Source of the DNA: Bog-473 sp963726005
GTDB lineage: Bacteria > Actinomycetota > Acidimicrobiia > Acidimicrobiales > RAAP-2
Reading direction: 5' to 3'
Assembly: GCA_963726005.1 (NCBI GenBank)
Contig: CAVSAT010000020.1
Span: 232,221 to 296,220, forward strand
DNA length: 64,000 bases
Numbering within the stretch: the first letter of the stretch is position 1; every line of letters begins with the position of its first letter. The position numbers and the translations under genes were made by a program. This document shows, piece by piece, positions 28,488-37,349 of the stretch. A model generated the notes under the pieces. The model had not been told where the DNA came from. It searched no databases and saw only the letters and a list, made by a program, of their open reading frames with translations.

Positions 28488-30040
28488 GCACGACGTCGGT
28501 CACCGGGCTACCCCGCACCGACGAGGGCGGGCGCCGGGCGGTCCCCCTTTGGACTGCCGGGCGGATCGTGGTCGTGTTGGCAGCGGTGGCGCCCGTCGCC
28601 GTCTACCTCTACGTCGCCGCGCGGCGCCTCGGGTATCCCTTCGAACTCGAGTGGCTCGAGGGCGGCGAGGTCGAGATCGTGAACCGGGTGGTCCACGGCC
28701 AGGGCATCTACGTCGCGCCGACGCTTCACTACGTGCCTTACCCGTACCCGCCCCTTTTCGTTTGGGTCTCGGCGGCCTTCGCCAAAGTGCTCGGTGTGGG
28801 CTTCGTGGCGCCCCGTCTCGTTTCGTTCCTGGCATCGCTGGGCGTGATGGCACTCCTGTGGGACATCGTCCGGCGCGAGACAGGCGACACGGTGGCCGGT
28901 CTGGTGGCGGCGGGGCTGTTCGCCGCCACGTACCAGGCGAGCGGCGCATACTTCGACCTGGCACGGGTGGACTCCCTCTTTCTGGTACTACTGCTCGCCG
29001 CGATAGCCCTGGCGCGACGCGCCCGGACTTGGCGCGGCGGCGCGGCGGTCGGCCTCCTCTTGTTCCTCTCCTTCTTCACGAAACAGTCGGCTCTCATCGC
29101 CGCGGTGCCGACGCTGTTGTACCTGGTGGTCTCCCGGCGTCGGGTGGGCCTGGCCGGGACCGTGACGTTGGCGGCGCTCCTCGTGGTCTCCACCGCGGTG
29201 CTCGATCACGCGACGCACGGTTGGTACGACTACTACGTCTTCGCGGAGCTCCCGAGCCAAGGGATCAGCACCCACGCCATTCAGACGTTCATTCCGAAGA
29301 GTCTCTTGCGCCCCACGGGCTGGGCGCTGGCGCTGGGGTTGGTCGGGCTTGTCGTGGGCTGGCACATGCAGCGGACGGCTCGGGGTACCGGGGCGGATGC
29401 CGGCACCGGCACCTCGACGGGTTGGCCCTTCTGGATCTGCGCCGGAGCGGGCCTGGTGGCTGCGTCGTGGCTCTCGTTGGTCCACGCCGGAGGCTCGTTC
29501 GACGTGCTCATGCCCGCCTACGCCGCCGTCGCCATCATGGCCGGTCTCGGCTACGACGCCCTCGTCCGGTCCAATCCGAGGTACCAGGCGCTGCTGGGCG
29601 CACTCCTCGCGGTGGTGATCACCGTCCAGGTGGTCCAACTCGACCGCGGCAGCCTCCACGAGATCCCGTCCGACGCCAGTGCGGTCGCCGGGCACCGCTT
29701 CATCGCACTGGTGGCGTCACTGCCGGGGCAGGTGATCGTGGCGGATCATCCCTGGTACGAGACAATGGCCAGGAAGCCATCGTGGGCGCAGTCCGAGGCG
29801 GTGCACGACGTGCTGCGGTCCGGTCCGGGGCCCGCCCGACGCGAGCTCCTGGCCAGCATCCAATCGACGCTGGACTCTCCATCGGTGACGACCGTTTTCG
29901 GCGACGACCCGGGGGACACCATCGGGCCGGGCTTCGCTCGCAATTTCCGGCTCGGTTCGCCGGTGTTCAGTTGCGCCCGGTGCTTCTTCCCTGTCACCGA
30001 CGTCCCGAGGCGGCCCTACCTGCGTTACGACCGCAGGTGA
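28460..30040 (+). CDS. polytopic glycosyltransferase-like membrane protein (GT-C type)
   Basis: About 526 residues with some nine or ten membrane helices and a large C-terminal soluble part. It has the GT-C features of an early acidic loop (FELEWLEGGEVEIVNRVVHG) and YPYPPLFVWVSAAFAKV, typical of lipid-linked sugar transferases such as the ArnT and GT87 groups. The GTG at 28460 lies within the previous gene; the true start may be later. No donor or acceptor can be assigned. It heads a group of sugar and transfer genes running to 33.2 kb. Confidence 0.65.
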   Translation: MATSPRGLLSTTSVTGLPRTDEGGRRAVPLWTAGRIVVVLAAVAPVAVYLYVAARRLGYPFELEWLEGGEVEIVNRVVHGQGIYVAPTLHYVPYPYPPLFVWVSAAFAKVLGVGFVAPRLVSFLASLGVMALLWDIVRRETGDTVAGLVAAGLFAATYQASGAYFDLARVDSLFLVLLLAAIALARRARTWRGGAAVGLLLFLSFFTKQSALIAAVPTLLYLVVSRRRVGLAGTVTLAALLVVSTAVLDHATHGWYDYYVFAELPSQGISTHAIQTFIPKSLLRPTGWALALGLVGLVVGWHMQRTARGTGADAGTGTSTGWPFWICAGAGLVAASWLSLVHAGGSFDVLMPAYAAVAIMAGLGYDALVRSNPRYQALLGALLAVVITVQVVQLDRGSLHEIPSDASAVAGHRFIALVASLPGQVIVADHPWYETMARKPSWAQSEAVHDVLRSGPGPARRELLASIQSTLDSPSVTTVFGDDPGDTIGPGFARNFRLGSPVFSCARCFFPVTDVPRRPYLRYDRR

Positions 30041-30053
30041 CCCGTCCGCGTCG

Positions 30054-30599
30054 TCATGGACTGGATGACCGATCGAGTTGGGCGAAGTAGCGGCCGTCGT
30101 CCTCCCAGGCCTCGGTGAGATGGAAGCCGCTGGTGCGGGCGAGGGCGCCCATCTCGACATGAGACACAAGCGACCACCGGAACCAAGGGCCGCACTTCAT
30201 CCCGGTCTCGATGCGCACATCGAGGTGCTCGGTCGGCTGGTTGGGGTGTCCCGTCTCCACCAGCAGCCGCCCCCGTGCGGCGAGGACCTCGGCTACCCGT
30301 CGCAAGAGGCCCTCGGGGTCGCCTCCTATGCCGATGCTGCCGTCGAGCAGAAGGGCGCACCGCCATCGGCCGGCGTCCGGCACCTGCTCGAAGACCGATC
30401 GTTCTGCCACCGCTGCACCACGACGTCTGGCCAACCGGACCGCCGTTGGCGCTGTGTCGATCCCCATGGCCTCGACACCGCGACGGAGCAGCGACGAGAC
30501 GTGACGCCCCGGGCCGCACCCGACGTCGAGCACCGGGCCAATAGCGCGGTCCAGCAGGGACTCGTCGACCTGATCGGCTGGCGCCATCCAACGGCGCAC
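30054..30599 (-). CDS. class I SAM-dependent methyltransferase
   Basis: 181 residues with the SAM-binding motif I PVLDVGCGPGRHVSSLLRRG, acidic motif II GIDTAPTAV, and LLLDGSIGIGGDPEGLLRRV as the post-motif. The frame remains open upstream (LVRSPVLRTEDGRTLELDV) into the end of the neighbouring gene, so the real N-terminus may be longer than the GTG at 30599 shows. It shares a minus-strand operon with the DUF2064 and GT2 genes. The substrate is unknown. Confidence 0.8.
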   Translation of the reverse strand: MRRWMAPADQVDESLLDRAIGPVLDVGCGPGRHVSSLLRRGVEAMGIDTAPTAVRLARRRGAAVAERSVFEQVPDAGRWRCALLLDGSIGIGGDPEGLLRRVAEVLAARGRLLVETGHPNQPTEHLDVRIETGMKCGPWFRWSLVSHVEMGALARTSGFHLTEAWEDDGRYFAQLDRSSSP

Positions 30600-30657
30600 G
30601 TCGAGCTCGAGCGTGCGGCCGTCCTCGGTCCTCAGGACCGGCGATCTGACGAGGGTC

Positions 30658-31365
30658 TCAGGCAGGACTCGGCTCCGCCGCGGTGCAGGCGCAGGCTCGC
30701 AGGGCTGCGGCGAAGGAGGAGTGGGGAACGAGCTCGGCCACCGCGCGGGCGTCGGAGATGGTGTCCACGTCGCGCAGTCCCTGGACCAGCAAGCAGCGCA
30801 GGCCGAGATCCTCGAGGCGGTGAAGTTGCGCGGCCGCGGTGCGGTCGGTGCTCATGGGAACACCCGTGAACATCCCGGGCACCGGGCGGCGGGAGCCGAT
30901 GACCCAGTAGCCACCGTCGTCCGCCAGACCGAGGACAGCGTCGACACCGGGAGCCAGCAGGGTCGTGGCGGCGGCCTCGAGGTCCGCCACACTCACCTGG
31001 GGCGTGTCCATGCCGATGAGCAGAATCGGGCAGGGCGTGCGCTCCCAAGCGTCCTCGATTGCGCCGGCGAGCCGGTCGCCGAAGGTACCTCCGCGCTGAG
31101 GCAGGACAGTGAACCCACTGGGGACCCATCCGTCGTACCGGCCCTCGAACGCCACCACCTGGGCGCGCAGGTTGGTGCAGGCAACGACCTCGAGCGTGTC
31201 CGCAAGCGCGGCCCCGGCCACCGTGGCCGCCTCACCGGGGGTCAGCGGCGGGCTCAACCGGGTCTTCACCGTTCCCGGCCGCGGCTCCTTGGCGATGACG
31301 ACGACCTGGACATCGAGCACGGAGGCGGCACCGCAAGGCGGGGGGGCGTGGCGTGGCGTCGTCAC
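30658..31365 (-). CDS. DUF2064 / TIGR04282-type nucleotidyl- or glycosyltransferase
   Basis: 235 residues, GT-A fold. VVVIAKEPRPGTVKTRLSPP is the diagnostic opening; PILLIGMDTPQVSVADLEAA and VLGLADDGGYWVIGSRRP supply the metal-binding Asp and active-site loop. The family is annotated as arsenosugar-biosynthesis glycosyltransferase in some genomes, but the annotation is loose. The GTG overlaps the GT2 stop by four bases. The neighbouring methyltransferase and GT2 suggest synthesis of a modified sugar or lipid. Confidence 0.8.
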   Translation of the reverse strand: MTTPRHAPPPCGAASVLDVQVVVIAKEPRPGTVKTRLSPPLTPGEAATVAGAALADTLEVVACTNLRAQVVAFEGRYDGWVPSGFTVLPQRGGTFGDRLAGAIEDAWERTPCPILLIGMDTPQVSVADLEAAATTLLAPGVDAVLGLADDGGYWVIGSRRPVPGMFTGVPMSTDRTAAAQLHRLEDLGLRCLLVQGLRDVDTISDARAVAELVPHSSFAAALRACACTAAEPSPA

Positions 31366-32003
31366 CGGAGGAGCGATCCCATGTCTCCGATGGTCTGGAC
31401 CGTTCCACGCACCGTGCCCGTCACCTTCGAACGGCCGGAGCGGGCCCGGTAGACCACCCCTACCTCGGACACGGTCCAGCCCGACCGGTGGGCCCGCAGG
31501 ACCATTTCGAGCGGCCACCCGGACCGTCGGTCCTCGATCCCGAGACCGACCAGCTCGAGCCGCCGGGCCGCGCGCATGGGACCGAGGTCCCGCAGCGTGA
31601 GCGAGGTACGCCGTCGAACTTCGGCCATGAGGACGCGGTTGGCCACACGTGCGTGCAGTGGCCATGCGCCCCGCTGCGCCAGCCTCGCCCCCAAGGTGAG
31701 ATCGGCCTCGCCCCGCTGCACCGGGTCGGCCACACGCGGCAACTCCATCGGGTCGAGCGAGCCGTCGGCGTCCATGAAGCACACCACGTCGTCATCGGCC
31801 GCCGCGAGCCCGGCGGCGCACGCCGAGCCAAAGCCGCGGCGGGCCTCGAGGATCACTTCGGCACCTAGCTCGGAGGCGAGCTGCGCCGAGCCGTCGTCGG
31901 AGCCGTTGTCGACCACCAGGGGCCGGTAGGCAGCCGGCATCCGACCGAGTACCCACGGCAACGCGCGGGCCTCGTTGAGCACGGGGAGGACGACGACGGG
32001 CAT
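31362..32003 (-). CDS. family 2 glycosyltransferase
   Basis: 213 residues. MPVVVLPVLNEARALPWVLG, VVDNGSDDGSAQLASELGAE and FMDADGSLDPMELPRV form the GT2 nucleotide-sugar and DXD (DAD) signature of dolichyl-phosphate-mannose-synthase-like enzymes, with no membrane anchor. The start is ATG at 32003 rather than 32027 because the fold begins there. First gene of the minus-strand three-gene operon; divergent from the epimerase with about 160 bases between. Confidence 0.87.
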   Translation of the reverse strand: MPVVVLPVLNEARALPWVLGRMPAAYRPLVVDNGSDDGSAQLASELGAEVILEARRGFGSACAAGLAAADDDVVCFMDADGSLDPMELPRVADPVQRGEADLTLGARLAQRGAWPLHARVANRVLMAEVRRRTSLTLRDLGPMRAARRLELVGLGIEDRRSGWPLEMVLRAHRSGWTVSEVGVVYRARSGRSKVTGTVRGTVQTIGDMGSLLR

Positions 32004-32167
32004 GTGAGGGCACCGTAGCGAGCACACTCTCGTGCGAACGCAAAATGCTCTTACGAATCTCTAACTTCGGGGCGAACCGAGGATCCGGCGCCATGCCGAC
32101 AGATACCGTCGGGCCTCATGAGACCCAGGCAGCTCCAGGCGGTGCGCACGCTTCGTGGTACCCCGAC

Positions 32168-33202
32168 ATGAGGGTGCTCGTGACCGGCGGATCGGGCTTC
32201 GTCGGGTCGCACGTCGTCGATCTCCTGGTCGGCGAAGGGCATGACGTCGTCGTCGTGGACCGTGTTCCCCCGACTCATCCGAACCCGGCGGCTTACTACG
32301 TGCACGCCGACCTCGTCGATGCGGCCGATTGGGTGCACACGCTCGAGGGTGTCGGTGCCGTGAGCCATCAGGCGGCGAGAGTCGGCCTGGGGCGTGGGTT
32401 CGACGATGTGGCCGACTACGCGCGCGACAACGACCTCGGCACGGCGGTGCTCCTCCGCGAACTGGCTCGCACCCATTTCGCCGGTCGCCTCGTCCTGGCC
32501 AGCAGCATGGTCGTCTACGGGGAGGGCGCCTACCGCTGCCCGACATGTGGCCCGGTCCGCCCGGGCCCCCGTGCGGCCGATCGACTCGAGGCGGGCGCGT
32601 TCGAGCCGCCGTGTCCTTCCTGCGGAGCGGACCTGGTGTGGATCACCGTCGACGAAGAGGCTCCTTTCGACCCGCGCAACGTCTACGCCGCCACCAAGGT
32701 CCACCAGGAGCACCTCTGCTCCACGTTCGGCCGCGAGACCGGAACGCCAGTCGTCGCTCTCCGGTACCACAACGTGTACGGGCCCCGGGCGCCCCTCGAC
32801 ACGCCCTATGCGGGCGTGGCGAGCCTGTTTCTGGGCGAGCTGCACCGGGGAGAGGCACCCCGCGTCTTCGAGGACGGGGCGCAGACGCGGGACTTCGTGC
32901 ACGTGGTGGATGTGGCAAGGGCGAACCTGGCCGCCCTGTGCGCGGACCCTCATGTCACCGGAGCCTTCAACGTGGCGAGCGGCACGGCGCGGTCCGTTGC
33001 CGACCTCGCCCGTGAGCTCTGGACGGTCGTCGGGTCGGGCGGCCCGCCACCGGTCGTAACCGGCGAGTGGCGCCTGGGCGATGTTCGCCATGTGGTGGCC
33101 TCCCCCGACCGGGCGATCGACCAACTGGGCTTCCACGCCGCAGTCTCGTTCCGTGACGGCCTCAGCGAGCTGGCGCAACACCTCTCCCCTGGCCCCTTGT
33201 GA
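32168..33202 (+). CDS. NAD-dependent sugar epimerase/dehydratase with zinc-ribbon insert
   Basis: 344 residues (longer if ATG 32093 is used). Extended SDR fold: VLVTGGSGFVGSHVVDLL, ASSMVVYGEGAY as the Ser region, and NVYAATKVHQEHLC with the YxxxK pair. Between strand 5 and the Tyr lies an insertion with CPTC at about residue 120 and CPSC at about 155, a zinc-ribbon-like addition rare in this family. Substrates of relatives are nucleotide-linked sugars. It probably works with the glycosyltransferases on either side. Confidence 0.85.
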   Translation: MRVLVTGGSGFVGSHVVDLLVGEGHDVVVVDRVPPTHPNPAAYYVHADLVDAADWVHTLEGVGAVSHQAARVGLGRGFDDVADYARDNDLGTAVLLRELARTHFAGRLVLASSMVVYGEGAYRCPTCGPVRPGPRAADRLEAGAFEPPCPSCGADLVWITVDEEAPFDPRNVYAATKVHQEHLCSTFGRETGTPVVALRYHNVYGPRAPLDTPYAGVASLFLGELHRGEAPRVFEDGAQTRDFVHVVDVARANLAALCADPHVTGAFNVASGTARSVADLARELWTVVGSGGPPPVVTGEWRLGDVRHVVASPDRAIDQLGFHAAVSFRDGLSELAQHLSPGPL

Positions 33203-33217
33203 ACCGCTCGGCCCCAA

Positions 33218-33500
33218 TTGGGCCGGCTCGGCGGGGCGGCGGCCATGGTGTCCGTGCTCGCCTTTTCGGTTGTTCTCGCCGCCTCCGGGGACGTGGCCGG
33301 CAGCGCATTTCGATGGCACAGGCCAGCGACAGCGGGTCTGACGTGTACTTCGGAACATGGGGCAAGCACATCTGCGGCTTCGGGCCGCACGGCACCAAAC
33401 TCTTCGACGTCACCGCTGCGGCTCCTATTGACAGCTACCCGCCCCGACGGGGAGCGGCGACCTCATCGTCGGCGACCAGGCAGGGACGGTGGCCGCATCG
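33218..33500 (+). pseudogene. probable FG-GAP/VCBS-type exported protein remnant
   Basis: One frame gives a signal-like segment (MVSVLAFSVVLAASGDVAGS); another gives SDVYFGTWGKHICGFGPHG and LFDVTAAAPIDSYP, and a third continues with GDLIVGDQAGTVAA. The GDLxVGDxxGTV pattern is typical of FG-GAP/PQQ-like beta-propeller repeats, here split over three frames. There is no complete gene. The assignment is tentative. Confidence 0.35.
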
Positions 33501-33536
33501 GATGACGCGGTGATGACTTGCTACCGTCGCGTGCCC

Positions 33537-33929
33537 ATGGAGTACCGCATCGGACAGGCGGCGGAGATCCTCGGTGTGAGCGCGGACACCGTGCGCCGCT
33601 GGGCGGATGCGGGGCGACTGAAGACGACACTGGGACCAGGAGGTCGTCGGTTTGTCAACGGCGCAAATTTGGCTCGCTTCGCCGTGGAGATAGCCGGCGA
33701 ACCGGTGCCGGCCCGACCGCGCACCCAGTCGGCGCGGAACCGGTTCCCGGGGATCGTCACCCGAGTCACCAAGGACAAGGTGGCGGCCCAGGTGGAGGTG
33801 CAGTCTGGTCCGCACCGATTCGTGGCGCTGATCACGAGGGAGGCCGCAGACGAGCTCGAACTTGCCCCGGGCGTGCGCGCCGATGCCGTTGTGAAAGCAA
33901 CCAACGTCGGGATCGAGATCCCCAGTTAG
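33537..33929 (+). CDS. HTH-TOBE molybdate-responsive regulator or storage protein
   Basis: 130 residues. The first 55 form a MerR/excisionase-type helix-turn-helix (MEYRIGQAAEILGVSADTVR, RRWADAGRLKTTLGPGGRR); the last 70 form a TOBE/Mop domain (NRFPGIVTRVTKDKVAAQVE, ALITREAADELELAPGVRAD) that binds molybdate or tungstate. Such fusions are the actinobacterial counterpart of ModE. It ends one base before the transporter gene on the other strand. No ribosome site is visible before the ATG. The combination and location make control of the mod/moa genes likely. Confidence 0.85.
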   Translation: MEYRIGQAAEILGVSADTVRRWADAGRLKTTLGPGGRRFVNGANLARFAVEIAGEPVPARPRTQSARNRFPGIVTRVTKDKVAAQVEVQSGPHRFVALITREAADELELAPGVRADAVVKATNVGIEIPS

Positions 33930-33930
33930 G

Positions 33931-35763
33931 TCAGGTCGCCTCCACGGATTCGTCATCGACGCTCCATACCATGACGGCATCGGGCGGCACCTCGACTCCG
34001 CACAACCCACCGACGGTCAGCGGCAACGGCGCAGCCGTCCGAGCCCGAAGCTCGAGCTCGGGGTTAAGCCGGACGAAGTACTCCACGGAGGTGCCCAAGT
34101 CGGCCATGTCGGTGACCACGCCGCTCAGGCCACCCGTCGGGGCCAATGACACCTGCTCTGGAGCCACCTTCCACAGCACCGCGGTGCCCAGGCCGGGGGC
34201 GGCGTCGGTGGCATCGATCCGGGTCCCCGAAGCGTCGATGGTACCGCCAGGGGACATCCGGCCGCGGTTGACGTTGGCCACACCAAGGAGGCGGGCAACC
34301 TGCGTCGACGCCGGCAGGGTGAAAACCTCCCGGGTAGGGCCGGCCTGGAGTGCAGCGCCCTGGCTGATGACGATCACCTCGTCTGCGAGGTAGGCGGCCT
34401 CTTCGGGGTCATGGGTCACGACGACCGTGGCCAGGTCCGTGTCGCGTTGGAGACGCCGTAGTTCGCGACGGAGGTCGTGGCGCACCGGCGTGTCGAGGGC
34501 GGAGAACGGCTCGTCGAGCAGAAGCAGATCCGGAGACCGACAGAGGGCCTGCGCCAGCCCGACACGCTGTCGTTGCCCACCAGAGAGCTCGGCCGGATAC
34601 CGCCCGGCCAGGTCTTCAAGGCCGAGCGTGGCGAGCCAGTAGGCGGCACTCGGGGCCGTCGCGCCGATGGGGAACAGCAGCTGTTGCCACACCGTCAGAT
34701 GTGGAAAAAGAGAAAACCCCTGGGCCAAGTAGCCGACCCGGCGCGACTCGGCGGGAACATCCTCCACGGCGCGCTGCCCGAACCAGACCCGCCCTGGTCT
34801 CGAGCCGTGAAGACCCGCGACCGATCGCAGCAGGGTGGATTTCCCTGACCCGGACGGACCGAGCAGGGCCAGACGCCGGGCCAGCGGGGAGTGGGCCAAG
34901 ACGAGGCGGAAGTCACCCAGAAGGAAATCGATGTCGAAGCCCACCGGTTGTGAAGTAGCAGGCCTCCCGGGTGGAAGCGGCTCGGGCAGCGACATCACTG
35001 TCGTGGACCTCCACGCCACGTGTAGCCGGCTCAGCACGACGGCAACGACGGCAACTCCGAGCGCGAGTGCGGTCGGAGCGATGGTGGTCGGGAGGCCGAC
35101 GCCGCTGAACTGATTGTAGGTGTACACAGGCAGCGAAAACGGGTGATAGGCGAGCACGACGGTGGCGCCGTACTCCCCGAATGCGCGAAGCCAGGCCAGC
35201 AGCATGCCCGCCCTGATGCCGTCGGCGGCCAAGGGAATCGCCACCCGCCGGAAGCGCGACACCTCAGAATGACCGAGGGTGGCGGCGACGTCGAGTAGCA
35301 CAGGGTCGATTGCCCGGAACGCTGAGCGGGCCGACACGATCAGGAAGGGAGCGGACACGAAGGTCTGGGCCAGCACGATGCCCACGATCGATTCCGTCAG
35401 ATGGCCGCCGAATTGCCGCCCTATGAACGAGTAGGGACCGACCAGATAGACGAGCAGTATCCCTCCCATGAGCGGTGGTAGAGCCAGGGGCAGGACCACG
35501 ATCACGCTGATCAACGACGAGATCCGGCCGCCCGGACGGGCGAGGAGGTAGGCGAGCGGCACCCCGAAGAGCGTGATCAGCGCCAGTGAGATCGTGGCGC
35601 ATTCGACGGAGGTGCCGAACGCCGAGAGGAGCCCCGGCGTGCGAAAGCCGCGCACGGGTCCGACGGCCAACCTGACTCCGAACGCAATGACCGGAACCGC
35701 CAGGTACAGGACGATCACGGCTCCGAGCCACGGCAGTGGGCTCCTCGCTGCTTCGTGGCGCAC
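33931..35763 (-). CDS. fused molybdate/tungstate ABC transporter permease-ATPase (ModB-ModC)
   Basis: 610 residues. Residues 1-255 are a six-helix permease with the EAA-type loop LDVAATLGHSEVSRFRRVAI. From 275 the ATPase has Walker A LLGPSGSGKSTLLRSVAG, LSGGQRQRVGLAQALC, Walker B LLLLDEPFSALD and the H-loop VVVTHDPEEA. From about 510 a TOBE-like domain closes the protein. ModB and ModC are normally two proteins, so the fusion is unusual though recorded elsewhere in actinobacteria. ModA lies immediately upstream with a two-base gap. Confidence 0.9.
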   Translation of the reverse strand: MRHEAARSPLPWLGAVIVLYLAVPVIAFGVRLAVGPVRGFRTPGLLSAFGTSVECATISLALITLFGVPLAYLLARPGGRISSLISVIVVLPLALPPLMGGILLVYLVGPYSFIGRQFGGHLTESIVGIVLAQTFVSAPFLIVSARSAFRAIDPVLLDVAATLGHSEVSRFRRVAIPLAADGIRAGMLLAWLRAFGEYGATVVLAYHPFSLPVYTYNQFSGVGLPTTIAPTALALGVAVVAVVLSRLHVAWRSTTVMSLPEPLPPGRPATSQPVGFDIDFLLGDFRLVLAHSPLARRLALLGPSGSGKSTLLRSVAGLHGSRPGRVWFGQRAVEDVPAESRRVGYLAQGFSLFPHLTVWQQLLFPIGATAPSAAYWLATLGLEDLAGRYPAELSGGQRQRVGLAQALCRSPDLLLLDEPFSALDTPVRHDLRRELRRLQRDTDLATVVVTHDPEEAAYLADEVIVISQGAALQAGPTREVFTLPASTQVARLLGVANVNRGRMSPGGTIDASGTRIDATDAAPGLGTAVLWKVAPEQVSLAPTGGLSGVVTDMADLGTSVEYFVRLNPELELRARTAAPLPLTVGGLCGVEVPPDAVMVWSVDDESVEAT

Positions 35764-35765
35764 CT

Positions 35766-36686
35766 CTACACGATGGGTTTGAGGTCGCTGGGTACCGAAT
35801 GCCCTCCCCTGAGGGTCGGCGGCAGGGTCGGCACGAGGCCGTTCCGTTTGAGGATGGAGCGTCCGGAGACTCCGAGCAAGAATGCGACGAAGGCGCGCGC
35901 GGCACCGGTATGGGGCGCCCTGTTCAAGATGGTGATGGTGTAGTGGGCGGAGAGGAGGGTACCGGTGAGCGGGACGGTCACCAGGTGGGCGGCCGCCGCC
36001 TCGACGCCGTAGAAGAAACCAGCATCGAGCTGTCCGGCTTGCAGCTCCCCGACCAGGGACGTCTCTGGGAAAGAATTGGCCGACGACGTGGCGAGGGATC
36101 CCAGTGCCGGCAGGTGGTGAGCCTTTGCTACCTCGTCCAGTGCCTCAACCGCCAATAGGCCCTTGGGGTCCGTTGCCGGATCGGTGCGACCGAGCAGGAA
36201 GCCTGGTTGGCCGACGACCTCGTACCAGGGCTTGGACTTGAGGGCCGCCGCGAACTTGCTCGAAGGGTTGTAGGCCAGCACCAGGGGCGAGGAGGCGAAC
36301 CCGGCGTACCAGGAGACCCACGCACCGTTGGCGGACCCTTCCAAGGAGACATCGACGGCCGGCGACGCGCTGATGAACACGTCTCCAACCTCGATCCGAC
36401 CTCGGATCTCGCTGGCCAGGGCATCGGAGCCGGCGGAGAAGCCGTTCACGGTGTACCCGGTCGACTTCGTAGAGGCAGGACCGACAACCTGTTGCATCAG
36501 GTTCTGCAGCGAGCCCGCGTAGAGCACGTCCACCGGACCCGAAGCGGGAGGGGATGCGCCCGCCGCACCGACGGATCCCGCGCCCGCACCGACCAAGCTC
36601 AGGAGCGAGACCATGCCAACCAGGACCGTCAACGCGAGGCGGGACCGGGCAACGCGCCCATGCGAGGACGACGGGCAGAGTGCCAT
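35766..36686 (-). CDS. modA: molybdate/tungstate-binding protein (ModA/WtpA type)
   Basis: 306 residues. The N-terminus has a signal segment (RLALTVLVGMVSLLSLVGAG); no lipobox Cys is seen, though LVGAGAGSVGAAGAS suggests cleavage. Then VDVLYAGSLQNLMQQVVGPA, GDVFISASPAVDVSLEG and FLLGRTDPATDPKGLLAVEA match the oxyanion-binding fold, closest to the WtpA/tungstate group by its GSL-xxLM opening. It precedes the fused permease-ATPase. Molybdate and tungstate cannot be distinguished from sequence, but the co-located Moco genes favour molybdate. Confidence 0.88.
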   Translation of the reverse strand: MALCPSSSHGRVARSRLALTVLVGMVSLLSLVGAGAGSVGAAGASPPASGPVDVLYAGSLQNLMQQVVGPASTKSTGYTVNGFSAGSDALASEIRGRIEVGDVFISASPAVDVSLEGSANGAWVSWYAGFASSPLVLAYNPSSKFAAALKSKPWYEVVGQPGFLLGRTDPATDPKGLLAVEALDEVAKAHHLPALGSLATSSANSFPETSLVGELQAGQLDAGFFYGVEAAAAHLVTVPLTGTLLSAHYTITILNRAPHTGAARAFVAFLLGVSGRSILKRNGLVPTLPPTLRGGHSVPSDLKPIV

Positions 36687-36723
36687 GGCGTCAAGGTAAC
36701 CGCTTGTGCGGTATTTACGGCGG

Positions 36724-36747
36724 AAAACTCGATATCTTGATAGTTTT
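36724..36747. promoter_or_regulatory. candidate molybdate-control operator
   Basis: AAAACT-N12-AGTTTT, a perfect six-base inverted repeat in an AT-rich island (36700-36775) between modA and moaC on the same strand. It lies 37 bases before the modA ATG, where a repressor site would sit. The HTH-TOBE protein at 33537 is the obvious candidate binder; this is inference. Confidence 0.45.
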
Positions 36748-36795
36748 GCAAGGATTATCTGCAGATTGGCTTACGGATGCCGCCCGCGGCCGCTG

Positions 36796-37347
36796 TCACC
36801 CGCTTCGGGCCGGCAGCGGTGCCAGGGGGGCCGCTGGGTTGTCCGGGTCGACGCGATCCCAGTCACCGGACCTGCCGCCGGATTTGTGCCACAGGGTCAG
36901 TTCCTCAATGGAAGCCTCGAGGTCGTGGTCGTGGAGAACGCTCACCAACGTGAGCGCCGAGACGGCACACGCGGTCAAGGCTTCCATCTCCACGCCAGTC
37001 CGCTCGACGATCTCGGCGGTTGCCTGCACCTCACAGCGGTGGTGCAGCAGCCGGACCTCGACGGTCACAGTATCGACCTGGATGGGGTGGCAGAGCGGGA
37101 TCAGTGCCGACGTCCGCTTGGCTGCCATGATTCCGGCCAAGCGGGCCGCTTCGACGATGTCTTGGAGTCCACTCCTGCTGACCAACAGTTCGGCCGGGTC
37201 CGCAGTGGTCACCACCGCGGCGCGGGCCACTGCGATCCGGTGTGTCCTCGGTTTGCCGGTGACGTCAACCATTCGGGCCCGGCCCGAGGCATCGAGGTGT
37301 GTCAGCCCACGGTCGCTGCGGTCCCCGCCGGGCACGGTCGCCGTCAC
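36796..37347 (-). CDS. moaC: cyclic pyranopterin monophosphate synthase MoaC
   Basis: 183 residues. LTHLDASGRARMVDVTGKPR, MAAKRTSALIPLCHPIQVD, and GVEMEALTACAVSALTLVSV are the hallmark blocks, including the catalytic His of LCHP and the Glu-Ala-Leu-Thr segment. The GTG at 37347 overlaps the end of moaD. It converts the MoaA product to cyclic pyranopterin monophosphate in molybdopterin synthesis. Last gene of the six-gene Moco operon. Confidence 0.93.
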   Translation of the reverse strand: MTATVPGGDRSDRGLTHLDASGRARMVDVTGKPRTHRIAVARAAVVTTADPAELLVSRSGLQDIVEAARLAGIMAAKRTSALIPLCHPIQVDTVTVEVRLLHHRCEVQATAEIVERTGVEMEALTACAVSALTLVSVLHDHDLEASIEELTLWHKSGGRSGDWDRVDPDNPAAPLAPLPARSG

Positions 37348-37349
37348 TC

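Noticed and set aside
28336..30090. 584-residue plus-strand frame
   Set aside because: Arg/Gly/Ala-rich shadow of the glycosyltransferase-like membrane protein in a different frame.
32051..33358. 435-residue minus-strand frame
   Set aside because: Antisense shadow of the epimerase gene; high GC leaves such frames open by chance.
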